Part shown: in pieces, positions 32,457 through 44,650 of the stretch
Position numbering within the stretch: the first letter of the stretch is position 1
How the letters are laid out: each line of letters starts with the position of its first letter
From: RYN-133 sp963754285
GTDB lineage: Bacteria; Actinomycetota; Actinomycetes; Mycobacteriales; Jatrophihabitantaceae
Direction: 5' to 3'
Length of the DNA: 64,000 nt
Assembly (NCBI GenBank): GCA_963754285.1
Contig: CAVWFN010000009.1
Location: forward strand, 186,001 to 250,000
Made by a program: the position numbers and the translations under genes
The notes under the pieces: model-generated
Told to the model about the DNA's origin: nothing
Seen by the model: the letters and a program-made list of their open reading frames with translations, nothing else
Database searches by the model: none

Positions 32457-33307
32457 ACCTCGCGCGTCGCCTTAGACCTGTTGAAGGTGATGAAGTGGAT
32501 GCCGGGCACACCCTCTTCGAGCAGCCGTTCGGCCAGCTTCGAACTCTCGTAGATACCCATCGACCGCACCGCCTTCGGGTCGTGGGCGACGGCGTTGAAC
32601 CGGGCCGCGAGCCGAGTGGGGAACGGAGCCCCCGACAACTGCTCAGACCGTTTGATCACGTTCATGGTCGTGACCGGCATGATGCCGGCGATGATCGGCA
32701 CGTCGCAGCCGGCCGCGGCGACGCGATCGCGCAGCCGAAGATAATCGTCGGCCTCGAAGAACATCTGCGTGATCGCGTAGTCCGCGCCCGCGCGGCACTT
32801 CTCGATGAACCACCGGGTGTCGTCCTCGACTCCGACTGAGCGCGGGTGCTTGTACGGGAAGGCTGCGACGCCGACACAGAAGTCGCCGTGCTCGCGCATG
32901 ATCCGTACCAGGTCAGACGCGTACGCGACGCCGTCGGGGTGCTGACGCCACTCGCCGCTCGGGTCGCCCGGCGGATCGCCGCGCAATGCAAGCATGTTGT
33001 TGACGCCGGCGGCGGCGAGGTGGCCGATGAGCGTGCGCAGCTCCGCGACGGAGTGCTCGACGGCGGTGAGATGGGCGACCGGGAGCAGCGTGGTGTCCGA
33101 CGCGATGTTCTCGGTGATCTCGATCGTGCGCTGCCGGGTCGACCCGCCCGCACCGTAGGTCACCGAAACGAACGACGGATGCAACGGCTCGAGTTCGCGG
33201 ATCGTCTGCCACAGCAGCCGGTCCTCGTCCCGCGTCTTCGGCGGGAAGAACTCGAAAGAGAATGTGGGACGGCCCTCGGCGAGGCACTCCCGAACCGTCC
33301 GTGACAT
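32423..33307 (-). CDS. metF: 5,10-methylenetetrahydrofolate reductase MetF
   Basis: Makes 5-methyl-THF for methionine synthesis. The 294-residue TIM-barrel protein has FSFEFFPPKT near the N-terminus, SFVSVTYGAGGSTRQRT, NNMLALRGDPPG and ADYAITQMFFEADDY, all standard. Length is typical. Divergent from a polyprenyl diphosphate synthase, an arrangement known in other actinobacteria (the idsA2 region of mycobacteria). The 78-base shared spacer includes a GC-rich AGCGAGC-type stretch that may be a diverged copy of the repeat at 34.5 kb. Confidence 0.95.
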   Translation of the reverse strand: MSRTVRECLAEGRPTFSFEFFPPKTRDEDRLLWQTIRELEPLHPSFVSVTYGAGGSTRQRTIEITENIASDTTLLPVAHLTAVEHSVAELRTLIGHLAAAGVNNMLALRGDPPGDPSGEWRQHPDGVAYASDLVRIMREHGDFCVGVAAFPYKHPRSVGVEDDTRWFIEKCRAGADYAITQMFFEADDYLRLRDRVAAAGCDVPIIAGIMPVTTMNVIKRSEQLSGAPFPTRLAARFNAVAHDPKAVRSMGIYESSKLAERLLEEGVPGIHFITFNRSKATREVWANLALGVRV

Positions 33308-33385
33308 GGGCTCCAGCGTAGTGTCCGCCGCGTGGGTGAGCCGAGCGACGCTTGCGGAGCGAGCACGGGAACCGCGACATGAGCG

Positions 33386-34429
33386 ATGTGGGTGTCAGCT
33401 TCGTCGCAGAGAGTCAACGCCACATTGACGACCTTCCTCGACGATCGGGCCGAATCACTGGCACAGGTCGGGCCCGAGCTCACTGACGTCGCCGATGCCG
33501 CCCGCCGCATCGTCCTCGACGGCGGTAAGCGACTGCGTCCCCTGTTCGCCTACTGGGGTTGGCGATCGGCCTGCGACGACGTAGACGACGCACTCGTCGA
33601 GGCCGCGGCGAGTCTCGAACTGCTGCACTGTTGTGCCCTCGTCCATGACGATCTGATGGACCGATCCGACACCCGCCGCGGCCATCCGTCCGCCCACTCG
33701 GCGTTCGCCGCGCTGCATCGCGCCCACTCGTGGACGGGTGACCCAGAGGTGTTCGGCGCGGCAGGCGCCATCCTGCTCGGGGATCTGTTGCTGTCCTGGG
33801 CCGACGCGGTGTTCGCGCGCGCCGCACTGGGCGCCCGGGCGCGCTCGGTCTACGACGAGATGCGGCAGCTCGTGATGGCCGGCCAGTATCTCGACGTCCA
33901 GGTGCAGGCACGCGGCGAGTTCTCGGCGGCCGACGCGCTGCGGGTGGTCGCGTTCAAGACGAGCAAGTACACCGTCGAAGGGCCGCTGCATCTCGGCGCG
34001 GCTGCGGCAGACGCCTCACCCGAGGTGCTCGCAGCACTCAGCGCCTACGCGCTCCCGATCGGCGAGGCGTTCCAGTTGCGCGACGACGTACTGGGCGTGT
34101 GGGGCGATCCGATCGAGACCGGCAAGCCCGCCGGCGACGATCTGCGCGAGGGCAAGCGCACTTTGCTCGTCGCGCTCGCGATGGAGCGCGCCACGCCGGA
34201 GCAGTCGGCGCTGCTTCGCGAACGCCTGGGCATTGCAGCTCTCGACGCGCACCAGATTCACGAACTGCGTTCGGTGCTGGTCGACACCGGCGCGCTCGAC
34301 GAGGTCGAACGGCGCATCGCCGCCCGCACCGCCGAAGCCCGTACCGGCCTGCGCGAGGCCCCGATCCGTCCCGAAGCCCGCGCCGCCCTCGACGCATTAG
34401 CCGTCGCCGCCACCCAAAGAAGCACCTAG
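33386..34429 (+). CDS. Polyprenyl (geranylgeranyl-type) diphosphate synthase
   Basis: Condenses IPP with allylic diphosphates. The 347-residue protein has GGKRLRP (substrate binding), the first Asp-rich motif VHDDLMDRSDTRRGHP and the second LRDDVLGVWGDP. Small residues before the first motif and the length suit a C20-type trans-prenyl synthase, but chain length cannot be read with certainty. It could supply the carotenoid genes 5 kb away or quinones. Start at the ATG at 33386; a later TTG is possible. Confidence 0.9.
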   Translation: MWVSASSQRVNATLTTFLDDRAESLAQVGPELTDVADAARRIVLDGGKRLRPLFAYWGWRSACDDVDDALVEAAASLELLHCCALVHDDLMDRSDTRRGHPSAHSAFAALHRAHSWTGDPEVFGAAGAILLGDLLLSWADAVFARAALGARARSVYDEMRQLVMAGQYLDVQVQARGEFSAADALRVVAFKTSKYTVEGPLHLGAAAADASPEVLAALSAYALPIGEAFQLRDDVLGVWGDPIETGKPAGDDLREGKRTLLVALAMERATPEQSALLRERLGIAALDAHQIHELRSVLVDTGALDEVERRIAARTAEARTGLREAPIRPEARAALDALAVAATQRST

Positions 34430-34483
34430 GGAGGAGTAGGTCGACGAGCCTCTCGGGCGAGGAGACTTAGCTCCGACCCGCCG

Positions 34484-34570
34484 CCGGCGCGAGCGAAGCG
34501 AGCTTGCCGCGCGAGCGGAGCGAGCGCATCGGATCACGAGACGGCCCCGAGCGCAGCGAGCGGGCCAGAT
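34484..34570 (+). repeat. REP-like repeat between polyprenyl synthase and glgP
   Basis: GC-rich stretch with AGCGAAGCGAGCTTGC, GAGCGGAGCGAGCGC and GAGCGCAGCGAGCGGG blocks in the 3'-to-3' spacer of convergent genes. Positions 34540-34568 match the ftsW tail at 2255-2283 (opposite strand) with one mismatch. It may serve as a terminator-like element; nothing else is seen in the 34430-34594 spacer. Confidence 0.6.
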
Positions 34571-34594
34571 CGGGATTCGACCGCGGCGCAGCAG

Positions 34595-37144
34595 TCAAGC
34601 TACAGCGACCACTCCGAGTTCGGCGGGGCTGGCGAGCAGGTCGTTGGACGGCAGCACGCGGACGGTGTAGCCGAACGCGCCGGTGCGCTCGAGGGGCACC
34701 TCGCCCTCGAACCACGTCGTGCCGTCGACCGGATCGGCAGGCTTGAGCGCGACCGCCGTCGGCTGGACGAGCCGGTCGTCGACGTCGACGGAGCCGTAGA
34801 CGGCCTCGACACAGACGTCATCGATCGACAGGCCGTTCAACGCGACCTCGGCGCGCAGCGTCAGGTGTGCTCCGAGCGTCGACTCGCCGATCAACTGCGA
34901 GTCGACGTAGAGCACGTTCACGCCCGGCCATGCGGCGAGTACGCGGCGCCGCCAGGCGGCCAGGTCGCGCGCCGGCTGGTAGTTGTCGGCGCGCACCGCG
35001 TTCGCCGAGATCGCCGCGGGCGCGTACAGCTCGTACACGTAGTCGCGCACCATCCGCGTCGCCAGCACCTTCGGGCCGAGCGTCTTGAGCGTGTGGCGCA
35101 CCATCTGCACCCAACGCGTCGGCGTGCCCTTGCTGTCACGGTCGTAGAAGCGGGACGCGACGCTCTTCTCGATCAGCTCGTAGAGCGCGTGCGCCTCGAG
35201 GTCGTCGCGCCGATCGTTGTCGGCGATGCCGTCGGCGGACGGGATGGCCCAACCGTTCTCGCCGTCGTACCACTCGTCCCACCACCCGTCGAGGATCGAC
35301 AAGTTCAGGGCGCCGTTGAGCGCGGCCTTCATGCCCGATGTCCCGCAGGCCTCGAGCGGACGCAGCGGGTTGTTCAGCCAGACGTCGACGCCCCAATAGA
35401 GATAGCGCGCCATCGCGATGTCGTAGTCGGGCAGGAACGCGATGCGGTGCCGCACCCCGTGCTCGTCGGCGAACTTCACCATCTGCGCGATGAGCTGCTT
35501 GCCACCGTCGTCCGCGGGGTGGCTCTTGCCGGCGATCACGATCTGCACGGGACGCTCGGGGTCGAGCAGCATCGCGCGCAGTCGCTGCGGGTCGCGCAGC
35601 ATCAGCGTCAGTCGCTTGTACGACGGCACGCGTCGCGCGAACCCGATCGTGAGCACGTCGGGGTCGAACACGCCGTTCGTCCACCCGAGTTCGGCCTCGA
35701 TCATGCCGCGCTCGAGCGAGGACGCCCGCACCCGACGCCGAACCTCGTGGACGAGGCGCTCGCGGAGCGTGTTGCGGACGTTCCACAGTTCGCGATCGGA
35801 GACCTTGTCGATCGCCTCCCAGCCGCCGCCCCGTTCGAGGACGGCTGCGCCGACCTCGCGCTCGGCGATCTCGAGGATGTCGCGCGACATCCAGGTCGGT
35901 GCGTGCACGCCGTTGGTGATCGAGCTGATCGGCACCTCGCTCGCGTCGAAGCCCGGCCACAGGTTGCTGAACATCTCGCGGCTGACCTCGCCGTGCAGCA
36001 CCGAGACACCGTTGGCGCGCTGGCCGAGCCGCAGCCCCATGTGCGCCATGTTGAAGATGCTGGGGTCGTCCTCGGCGCCGAGTTCGAGCACGCGCTCGAT
36101 CGGCACGCCGGGCATCCCGCCGAGGTGCGCCGCGACGAGGTCGCGGTCGAAGCGGTCGATCCCGGCCGGTACCGGTGTGTGCGTGGTGAACACCGTGCCG
36201 GCGCGCACGGCCTGCAGGGCTTCGTCGAACTCGAGCCCTGCGTTCTGGACGAGTTCACGGATGCGCTCGATACCGAGGAACCCGGCGTGGCCCTCGTTGG
36301 TGTGGAACACCTCGGGCGCGTCGGCGCCGGTGACCTCGCAGTAGGCGCGGATGGCGCGCACGCCGCCGACACCGAGCAGCAGCTCCTGCTCGAGGCGGTG
36401 TTCGCGTCCGCCGCCGTAGAGCCGGTCGGTGACCTGTCGCGCGGCGAGGTCGTTCTCTTCGATGTCGCTGTCGAGCAGCAGCAGGGGCACGCGCCCGACC
36501 CGCGCCACCCACACCTGGGCGTAGAGGGTGCGCGACTCCGGCAGCGCGATCGCCACGCGCACCGGCGCATCGTCGGCGTCCTTCAGCGCGCGGATCGGCA
36601 GCCCACCCGGATCGAGGGACGGGTAGTGCTCGAGCTGCCAGCCGTCCGGCGACAGCGACTGGCGGAAGTAACCCGACCCGTAGAGCAGTCCGACGCCGAT
36701 GATCGGGACGCCGAGATCGCTGGCCGCCTTCAGGTGGTCGCCGGCCAGGATGCCGAGACCGCCGGAGTACTGCGGCAGCACCTCGGTGATGCCGAACTCG
36801 GGAGAGAAGTAGCCGATCGCCTTCGGCAATTGCTCGCCGTCGTCGATCTGGCTCTGGTACCAGCGCGGCGCGGTGAGGTAGTCGTTGAGGTCGTCGTAGA
36901 CATCGGCGAGACGTCGCAGGAACTTGCGATCGCGTGCCAGCTTCTCGATGCGGTCGGCGCTCACCTCGCCGAGCATGCGACGTGGGTCACCATTGCAGGC
37001 GCGCCACAGGTCGGGATCGACCGACTCGAACAGGTCGAGCGACTCGGGATGCCACGTCCAGCGCAGGTTTTCGACCAGCTCGACGAGCTGGTCCAATTGC
37101 GGGGGCAGAGCGGCGCGCACGGTCAGGCGCCTTAAAGCTTTCAC
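34595..37144 (-). CDS. glgP: Alpha-glucan phosphorylase GlgP
   Basis: Releases glucose-1-phosphate from glycogen-like glucan. About 849 residues from the GTG at 37144, where the usual actinobacterial start VKALRRLTVRAALP begins; a longer start at 37186 is less likely. Motifs include FSPEFGITEVLPQYSGGLGILAGDH, the active-site His region HTNEGHAGF, FTTHTPVPAG, ITNGVHAPTW and the PLP-lysine segment EACGTSGMKAALNG. Domain order fits the bacterial/archaeal TIGR02094 type. Divergent from glgE with duplicated direct repeats between. Confidence 0.94.
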   Translation of the reverse strand: MKALRRLTVRAALPPQLDQLVELVENLRWTWHPESLDLFESVDPDLWRACNGDPRRMLGEVSADRIEKLARDRKFLRRLADVYDDLNDYLTAPRWYQSQIDDGEQLPKAIGYFSPEFGITEVLPQYSGGLGILAGDHLKAASDLGVPIIGVGLLYGSGYFRQSLSPDGWQLEHYPSLDPGGLPIRALKDADDAPVRVAIALPESRTLYAQVWVARVGRVPLLLLDSDIEENDLAARQVTDRLYGGGREHRLEQELLLGVGGVRAIRAYCEVTGADAPEVFHTNEGHAGFLGIERIRELVQNAGLEFDEALQAVRAGTVFTTHTPVPAGIDRFDRDLVAAHLGGMPGVPIERVLELGAEDDPSIFNMAHMGLRLGQRANGVSVLHGEVSREMFSNLWPGFDASEVPISSITNGVHAPTWMSRDILEIAEREVGAAVLERGGGWEAIDKVSDRELWNVRNTLRERLVHEVRRRVRASSLERGMIEAELGWTNGVFDPDVLTIGFARRVPSYKRLTLMLRDPQRLRAMLLDPERPVQIVIAGKSHPADDGGKQLIAQMVKFADEHGVRHRIAFLPDYDIAMARYLYWGVDVWLNNPLRPLEACGTSGMKAALNGALNLSILDGWWDEWYDGENGWAIPSADGIADNDRRDDLEAHALYELIEKSVASRFYDRDSKGTPTRWVQMVRHTLKTLGPKVLATRMVRDYVYELYAPAAISANAVRADNYQPARDLAAWRRRVLAAWPGVNVLYVDSQLIGESTLGAHLTLRAEVALNGLSIDDVCVEAVYGSVDVDDRLVQPTAVALKPADPVDGTTWFEGEVPLERTGAFGYTVRVLPSNDLLASPAELGVVAVA

Positions 37145-37160
37145 GCGCTTGCACGCTAGC

Positions 37161-37214
37161 AGTCCCGTAAGGGCTTCCGGAATCACTCCTTCGCACTAGT
37201 TCCCGTAAGGGCTT
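37161..37214. promoter_or_regulatory. Direct repeats in the glgP-glgE divergent promoter
   Basis: TCCCGTAAGGGCTT occurs at 37163-37176 and again at 37201-37214, 38 bases apart. Both are preceded by related GCAC...CTAG sequences (GCACGCTAG, GCACTAG). Within each, CCCGTAAGGG is partly palindromic. Position between divergent glycogen genes suggests a shared regulator site. No regulator gene is adjacent. Confidence 0.5.
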
Positions 37215-37259
37215 ACGACCAGAGGCGAGTAGGACGGCCAACCTGGGTAGGTTGGAATC

Positions 37260-39254
37260 GTGGTTGGACGATTCGGACTTTCGAACATCACGCCCGTCGT
37301 CGGCTCCACCAATTCCGGTGAACATCCCGCGCATGGAGCCGTGGGCGAGCCGATCCCCATTTCGGCCCTCGTGTTCCGCGAGGGCCACGACGCCGTCGGC
37401 GCCAACGTCGTGTTGCGCGACCCCGCAGGTCGCAAGGCCCCGCCGATCCGCATGGACAAGGGCGCGCCCGGCACCGATCGATGGCACGCCACCGTCATCG
37501 CCGACCGCGTCGGCCAGTGGTCGTTCGCGGTCGAGGCGTGGAGCGATCCGATGTCGACCTGGCACCACGCCGTCACGACGAAGATCGAGGCCGGCCAGGG
37601 CGCCGAGGACCTCGCCAACGACCTCGAGGACGGCGCGCGCCTGTTCGACCGGCTGGCCAAGTCGCTGCCCAAGGACGAGCGCCCCCGCGCGGGCGCCGCG
37701 GCCAAGGCGTTGCGCGACACCACGCTCGATGTTGCGCACCGCGTTGCGCCCGCGTTGGACGACTTCCTCCAGGAACTCGTGCTCGCGTTCCCCGTGCGCG
37801 ATCTGGTCACCAGTTCGCCGCGGTACCCGCTCTGGATCGACCGCAACCGCGCCCTGTTCGGTTCGTGGTACGAGTTCTTCCCGCGCTCGATCGGCGCCGA
37901 GCTGGCCGGCGACCCGACCGCGCCGGCCCGGCCCGTCCGGCACGGCACGTTCAAGGACTCGGTCGAGCATCTCGACTACGTCGCGTCCATGGGCTTCGAC
38001 GTCGTGTACCTGCCGCCGATCCACCCGATCGGGCAGGTCAACCGCAAGGGACCGAACAACACCCTCGTCGCCGCGAGCTGGGACGTCGGATCGCCGTGGG
38101 CCATCGGCTCCAGCGAGGGCGGCCACGACGCGATCCATCCCGAACTGGGGACGATGGCCGATTTCCAAGCCCTCGTGAAGCGCGCGAAAGAGCTCGACAT
38201 GGAGATCGCGCTCGACCTCGCGTTGCAGTGCGCGCCCGATCACCCGTGGGTCGAGTCGCACCCCGAGTGGTTCACCACCCGCCCGGACGGGTCGATCGCC
38301 TATGCCGAGAACCCACCGAAGAAGTATCAGGACATCTACCCGCTCAACTTCGACAACGACAGCAAGGGCCTCTACGACGAGTGCCTGCGCATAGTGCGGC
38401 ACTGGATCGACGCGGGCGTGAACATCTTCCGCGTCGACAACCCGCACACGAAGCCGATCAACTTCTGGCAGTGGCTCATCGGCGAGGTGCGCAAGACCAA
38501 TCCCGACGTGCTGTTCCTGGCCGAGGCGTTCACCCGTCCGGCGATGATGTCCGAACTCGCGAAGGTCGGCTTCCACCAGAGCTACACCTACTTCACTTGG
38601 CGCAACACCAAGGAAGAGATCGAGTCGTACGGGCTCGAGCTCGTCGGCAAGGCGCACTACATGCGGCCGAACTTCTTCACCAACACCCCGGACATCCTCA
38701 ACGAGTATCTGGTGCACGGTGGTCCGGGCGCGTTTGCGATCCGTGCCGTGCTGGCGGCGATGATCTCGCCGACCTACGGCGTCTACTCCGGCTTCGAGCT
38801 CTACGAACACCTCAACGCCAAACCGGGCAGCGAGGAATACCTCGACTCCGAGAAGTATCAGCTGCGCCCACGCGACTTCGCGGGCGCCCTTGCCGACGGC
38901 CGCTCGCTCACACCGCTGTTGACGAAGCTGAACCAGATCCGGCGCGAGCACCCTGCCCTGCAACAGTTGCGCAACCTGCACGTCCACGAAGTCGACAACG
39001 GCGACATCACCGCGTTCAGCAAGCGCGACGAAGAGACCGGCGACACCATTCTTGTCGTGTGCACGGTCAATCCGCACGAGTGGCGCGAGGGCACCACCTC
39101 CCTCGATCTGCCCGCGCTCGGTATCGGGTGGGACTCGAGCTTCCGCGTTCGTGACCTGCTCGACGGCGCCGAGTACGAGTGGGGTGAGCACAACTACGTC
39201 CGGCTCGATCCGCACCACAAGCCGGCGCACATCTTCGAGGTACTGCCTTACTGA
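37260..39254 (+). CDS. glgE: Alpha-1,4-glucan:maltose-1-phosphate maltosyltransferase GlgE
   Basis: GH13_3 enzyme that extends alpha-glucan with maltose-1-phosphate. The 664-residue protein has an N-terminal beta domain, a helical insert, PRYPLWIDRNRALFGSWYEFFPRS, VYLPPIHPIG, the nucleophile motif NIFRVDNPHTKP and the acid/base motif FLAEAFTRP. All are GlgE-specific. GTG start at 37260. First gene of glgE-treS-mak-glgB, the full GlgE pathway. The 1-bp-to-45-bp gaps downstream indicate one operon. Confidence 0.95.
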   Translation: MVGRFGLSNITPVVGSTNSGEHPAHGAVGEPIPISALVFREGHDAVGANVVLRDPAGRKAPPIRMDKGAPGTDRWHATVIADRVGQWSFAVEAWSDPMSTWHHAVTTKIEAGQGAEDLANDLEDGARLFDRLAKSLPKDERPRAGAAAKALRDTTLDVAHRVAPALDDFLQELVLAFPVRDLVTSSPRYPLWIDRNRALFGSWYEFFPRSIGAELAGDPTAPARPVRHGTFKDSVEHLDYVASMGFDVVYLPPIHPIGQVNRKGPNNTLVAASWDVGSPWAIGSSEGGHDAIHPELGTMADFQALVKRAKELDMEIALDLALQCAPDHPWVESHPEWFTTRPDGSIAYAENPPKKYQDIYPLNFDNDSKGLYDECLRIVRHWIDAGVNIFRVDNPHTKPINFWQWLIGEVRKTNPDVLFLAEAFTRPAMMSELAKVGFHQSYTYFTWRNTKEEIESYGLELVGKAHYMRPNFFTNTPDILNEYLVHGGPGAFAIRAVLAAMISPTYGVYSGFELYEHLNAKPGSEEYLDSEKYQLRPRDFAGALADGRSLTPLLTKLNQIRREHPALQQLRNLHVHEVDNGDITAFSKRDEETGDTILVVCTVNPHEWREGTTSLDLPALGIGWDSSFRVRDLLDGAEYEWGEHNYVRLDPHHKPAHIFEVLPY

Positions 39255-39298
39255 GCCGGATTGGGTAGGCGACATCCATACCCTGATAGGAAGGATCT

Positions 39299-41100
39299 GT
39301 GACCCAGTTGCCCGATCAGTCGCCTGACTCGACGACCGAACGTCGCGACCCCGATTGGTTCAAGCGCGCCGTCTTCTACGAAGTTCTCGTTCGCGGCTTC
39401 GCCGACTCGAACGGCGACGGCACCGGTGACCTGCGCGGGCTCACCGACAAGCTCGACTACCTGCAATGGCTGGGCGTCGACTGTCTGTGGCTGCCGCCGT
39501 TCTACTCCTCACCGTTGCGTGACGGCGGCTACGACGTGAGCGACTACACCGGCGTGCTTCCCGAGTTCGGGACGGTCGACGACTTCGAACGCCTGCTCAA
39601 CGCCGCCCACGAACGCGGTATCCGCGTGATCGTCGACTTCGTCATGAACCACACGTCCGATCAGCATCCGTGGTTTCAGGCCAGCCGCAACGATCCGGAC
39701 GGGCCGTACGGCGACTTCTACGTGTGGAACGACGACGACACGCGCTACCCGGACGCGCGGATCATCTTCGTCGACACCGAACCGTCGAACTGGACTTTCG
39801 ACCCGGTGCGCAAGCAGTACTTCTGGCACCGCTTCTTCAGCCACCAGCCCGACCTGAACTTCGACTCCCCCGACGTCCAACAGGCGATCCTCGACGCGCT
39901 GCGCTTCTGGCTCGACCTCGGCATCGACGGCTTCCGGCTCGACGCCGTCCCCTATCTCTACGTGCGCGACGGAACGAACGGCGAGAACCTGCCCGAGACG
40001 CACGACTTCTTGAAGCGGGTCCGCAAAGAGGTCGACCGCGACTACCCCGATCGCGTGATGCTGTGCGAGGCGAACCAGTGGCCGGCCGATGTCGTCGAGT
40101 ACTTCGGCGATCCTGCGACCGGCGGCGACGAGTGCCACATGGCCTTCCACTTCCCGGTGATGCCGCGCATCTTCATGGCCGTTCGACGCGAGTCGCGCTA
40201 TCCGATCTCGGAGATCATGGCGCAGACGCCGGAGATCCCGGCGAACTGTCAGTGGGGCATCTTCCTGCGTAACCACGACGAGTTGACGCTCGAAATGGTG
40301 AGCGACGAAGAGCGCGACTACATGTGGGCGGAGTACGCGACCGACCCGCGCATGAAGGCCAACATCGGCATCCGCCGCCGGCTGGCCCCGCTTCTCGAGA
40401 ACGACATCAACCAGATCGAGTTGTTCACCGCACTGCTGCTGTCGCTGCCCGGTTCACCCGTCCTCTACTACGGGGACGAGATCGGCATGGGCGACAACAT
40501 CTGGCTCGGTGACCGCGACGGTGTACGCACGCCGATGCAGTGGACGCCCGACCGCAACGCCGGATTCTCGACGTCCGACCCGGGCCGGCTGTACCTGCCG
40601 GTCAACCAGGACTCGATCTACGGCTACCAGGTCACCAACGTCGAGTCGCAGACGCGCAACGGCTCGTCCCTGCTGCATTGGACGCGCCGCATGATCCAGC
40701 TGCGCAAGGCGAATCCTGCGTTCGGGATGGGCTCGTTCACCGACATCGGTGGCAGCAACCCGTCCGTGCTCAGCTTCGTGCGCGCCTTCGGCGACGACAT
40801 CGTGCTGTGCGTGAACAACCTGTCGCGGTTCCCGCAGCCGGTCGAACTCGACCTGCGCGCCTGGGAAGGCGCCGAGCCGGTCGAACTGCTGGGCGGCGCG
40901 CAATTCCCCCGGATCGGCGAGCTGCCGTACCTGCTCACCGTCGCCGGCCATGGCTTCTACTGGCTGCGCATCCCGCGTGTGCCACATCCCGACGCCGAAC
41001 CCGCTGCGTTGCCGCCGTCAGGTGTCGCCGACTTCGAGGAGTTGGTCGCGGAGCCGTCCACGGACGTCCTGACACCCGAACCACTGCCGGAGGGCGATTC

Positions 41101-41104
<4 letters not shown>
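39299..41104 (+). CDS. treS: Trehalose synthase / maltose isomerase TreS
   Basis: GH13 enzyme interconverting trehalose and maltose. The 601-residue protein has WFKRAVFYEVLVRGFADSNGDG, VDFVMNHTSDQHPWF, the nucleophile GFRLDAVPYL, the acid/base LCEANQWPAD and LRNHDELTLEMV. The GTG start at 39299 follows AGGAAGGAT. The end overlaps the maltokinase gene as GTGA. The C-terminal 40 residues are acidic and Pro-rich. Confidence 0.95.
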
Positions 41105-42467
<1,363 letters not shown>

Positions 42468-42471
<4 letters not shown>

Positions 42472-44636
42472 CCGTGACCATCAGTTCCCACGAACTCGAG
42501 CAGTTGGTGGGCGGGTCGCACCACGACCCGCACAGCATCCTCGGGGCACACCCGACCGGCGACGGACGCACCGTCATCCGCACCCTTCGTCCTGACGCGA
42601 CAAGCGTCGAGCTCGTCGTCGGCAAGAGCCGGGCACCGCTCGGGCTGGTGCACGACGGCGGTGTGTACGAGGCGATCATCGACGGGCCGCCGCCGGACTA
42701 TCGCCTCGACGTGACGTACGGCAACGACCACTACGTCGTCGACGACCCGTACCGCTGGTTGCCGACCCTCGGCGACATCGATCTGCACCTGATCGGCGAG
42801 GGACGCCACGAGCAGCTCTGGGACGTGCTCGGCGCACACGTGCGCACGTACGACACCCCGAACGGTCCGGTGACCGGAACCTCGTTCGCCGTCTGGGCGC
42901 CGAACGCACGCGGCGTACGCGTCGCCGGCGACTTCAACTTCTGGATGGGCCATGCGCTGCCGATGCGCTCGCTCGGCTCGTCCGGTGTCTGGGAGCTTTT
43001 CGTCCCCGAGGTCGGCGACGGCGCTCGCTACAAGTTCCAGGTGCTCGGCGCCGACAGCGAGTGGCGCGACAAGGCCGACCCGATGGCCTTCGCGACCGAG
43101 GTGCCGCCGGCGACAGCGTCGGTCGTGCACGAGGACCGCTACGACTGGCATGACGAGGCCTGGCTCGAACGGCGGGCGCAGACCGATTGGGTCGCTTCGC
43201 CGATGTCGATCTACGAGGTGCATCTGGGGTCGTGGAAGCTGGGTCTTTCCTACCGCGAGCTCGCGGTCGAGCTGGTCGACTACCTCCGCGACACCGGGTT
43301 CACCCACGTCGAGTTCCTCCCGGTCGCCGAGCACCCGTTCGGTGGGTCGTGGGGCTACCAGGTGTCGTCCTACTACGCGCCGTCGGCGCGCTTCGGCCGG
43401 CCGGAGGAGTTCCGCTATCTCGTCGACGAGCTCCACCGCGCCGGCATCGGCGTGATCGTCGACTGGGTGCCCGCACACTTCCCGAAGGACGCGTGGGCGT
43501 TGAGCCGCTTCGACGGCACGCCGCTCTACGAACACGCCGACCCGCGGCGCGGTGAGCAGCCCGACTGGGGCACGTACGTGTTCGACTTCGGACGCGCCGA
43601 AGTGCGCAACTTCCTCGTTGCCAACGCGCTGTACTGGCTCGAGCAATTCCACATCGACGGACTGCGCGTCGATGCCGTCGCGTCGATGCTCTACCTCGAC
43701 TACTCGCGCAAGGAAGGCGAGTGGGTGCCGAACGTGCACGGTGGCCGCGAGAACCTGGAGGCGGTTTCGTTCCTGCAGGAGATGAACGCGACGGTCTACA
43801 AGCGCGTGCCCGGCGCGATCACCATCGCCGAAGAGTCGACGTCATGGCCGGGCGTCACGCGTGCGACGCATCTCGGCGGGCTCGGCTTCGGGTTCAAATG
43901 GAACATGGGCTGGATGCACGACACGCTCGACTACCTGTCGCACGCGCCGATCCACCGCCAGTACCACCACAACGACATGACGTTCTCGATGATGTACGCG
44001 TACTCGGAGAACTTCGTGCTGCCGATCTCGCACGACGAGGTCGTGCACGGCAAGGGGTCGATGCTCAACAAGATCCCGGGCGATCGGTGGCAGCAGATGG
44101 CCACATTGCGCGCTGCCTACGCCTTCATGTGGGCGCACCCCGGCAAGCAACTGCTGTTCATGGGGCAGGAATTCGCGCAGGGTCACGAGTGGGCCGAGTC
44201 GCGCTCGCTCGACTGGTGGTTGCTCGACGGTCCGGATCACCGTGGCGTGCAGCGGCTGATCAGTGACCTGAACCGCGTCTACACCGAGACCGGGGCACTG
44301 TGGTCGCAGGACAGCGACCCGGCCGGCTTCCACTGGATCGACGCGAACGACGCCTCGGGCAACGTCTACTCGTTCCTGCGCTTCGGTTCGGACGGCTCGA
44401 TCGTCGCCTGCGTCGCTAACTTCTCGGCCGTCCCGCACGAGGGCTACCGCGTCGGTCTCCCCCGCGCCGGACGTTGGGACGAGGTCATCAACACCGACGC
44501 GGGCGCGTATTTCGGTTCGGACGTCGGCAACTTCGGCGGCGTCGAGGCCGTCGAGCAGGCCTGGCACGGCCAGCCCGCGTCCGTGGCCCTGCGCGTTCCG
44601 CCGCTCGGGGCGCTGTGGCTGCGCTTCGCCGGCTGA
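42468..44636 (+). CDS. glgB: 1,4-alpha-glucan branching enzyme GlgB
   Basis: Introduces alpha-1,6 branches into the glucan made by GlgE. The 722-residue protein has the N-terminal HDPHSILGAHP module, the CBM48 region (SFAVWAPNARGVRVAGDFNFW), the nucleophile GLRVDAVASMLYLDYSR, the acid/base TIAEESTSWPGV and PISHDEVVHGKGS. ATG at 42468 follows GGAAGGA. Last gene of the operon, followed by a clear hairpin. Confidence 0.96.
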
Positions 44637-44650
44637 CAGCCGGTTGATCC

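Noticed and set aside
34865..37135. 756-codon plus-strand frame
   Set aside because: Antisense shadow of glgP; no recognisable domains and reversed codon bias.
36987..39275. 762-codon minus-strand frame
   Set aside because: Antisense shadow of glgE, which has clear catalytic motifs on the other strand.
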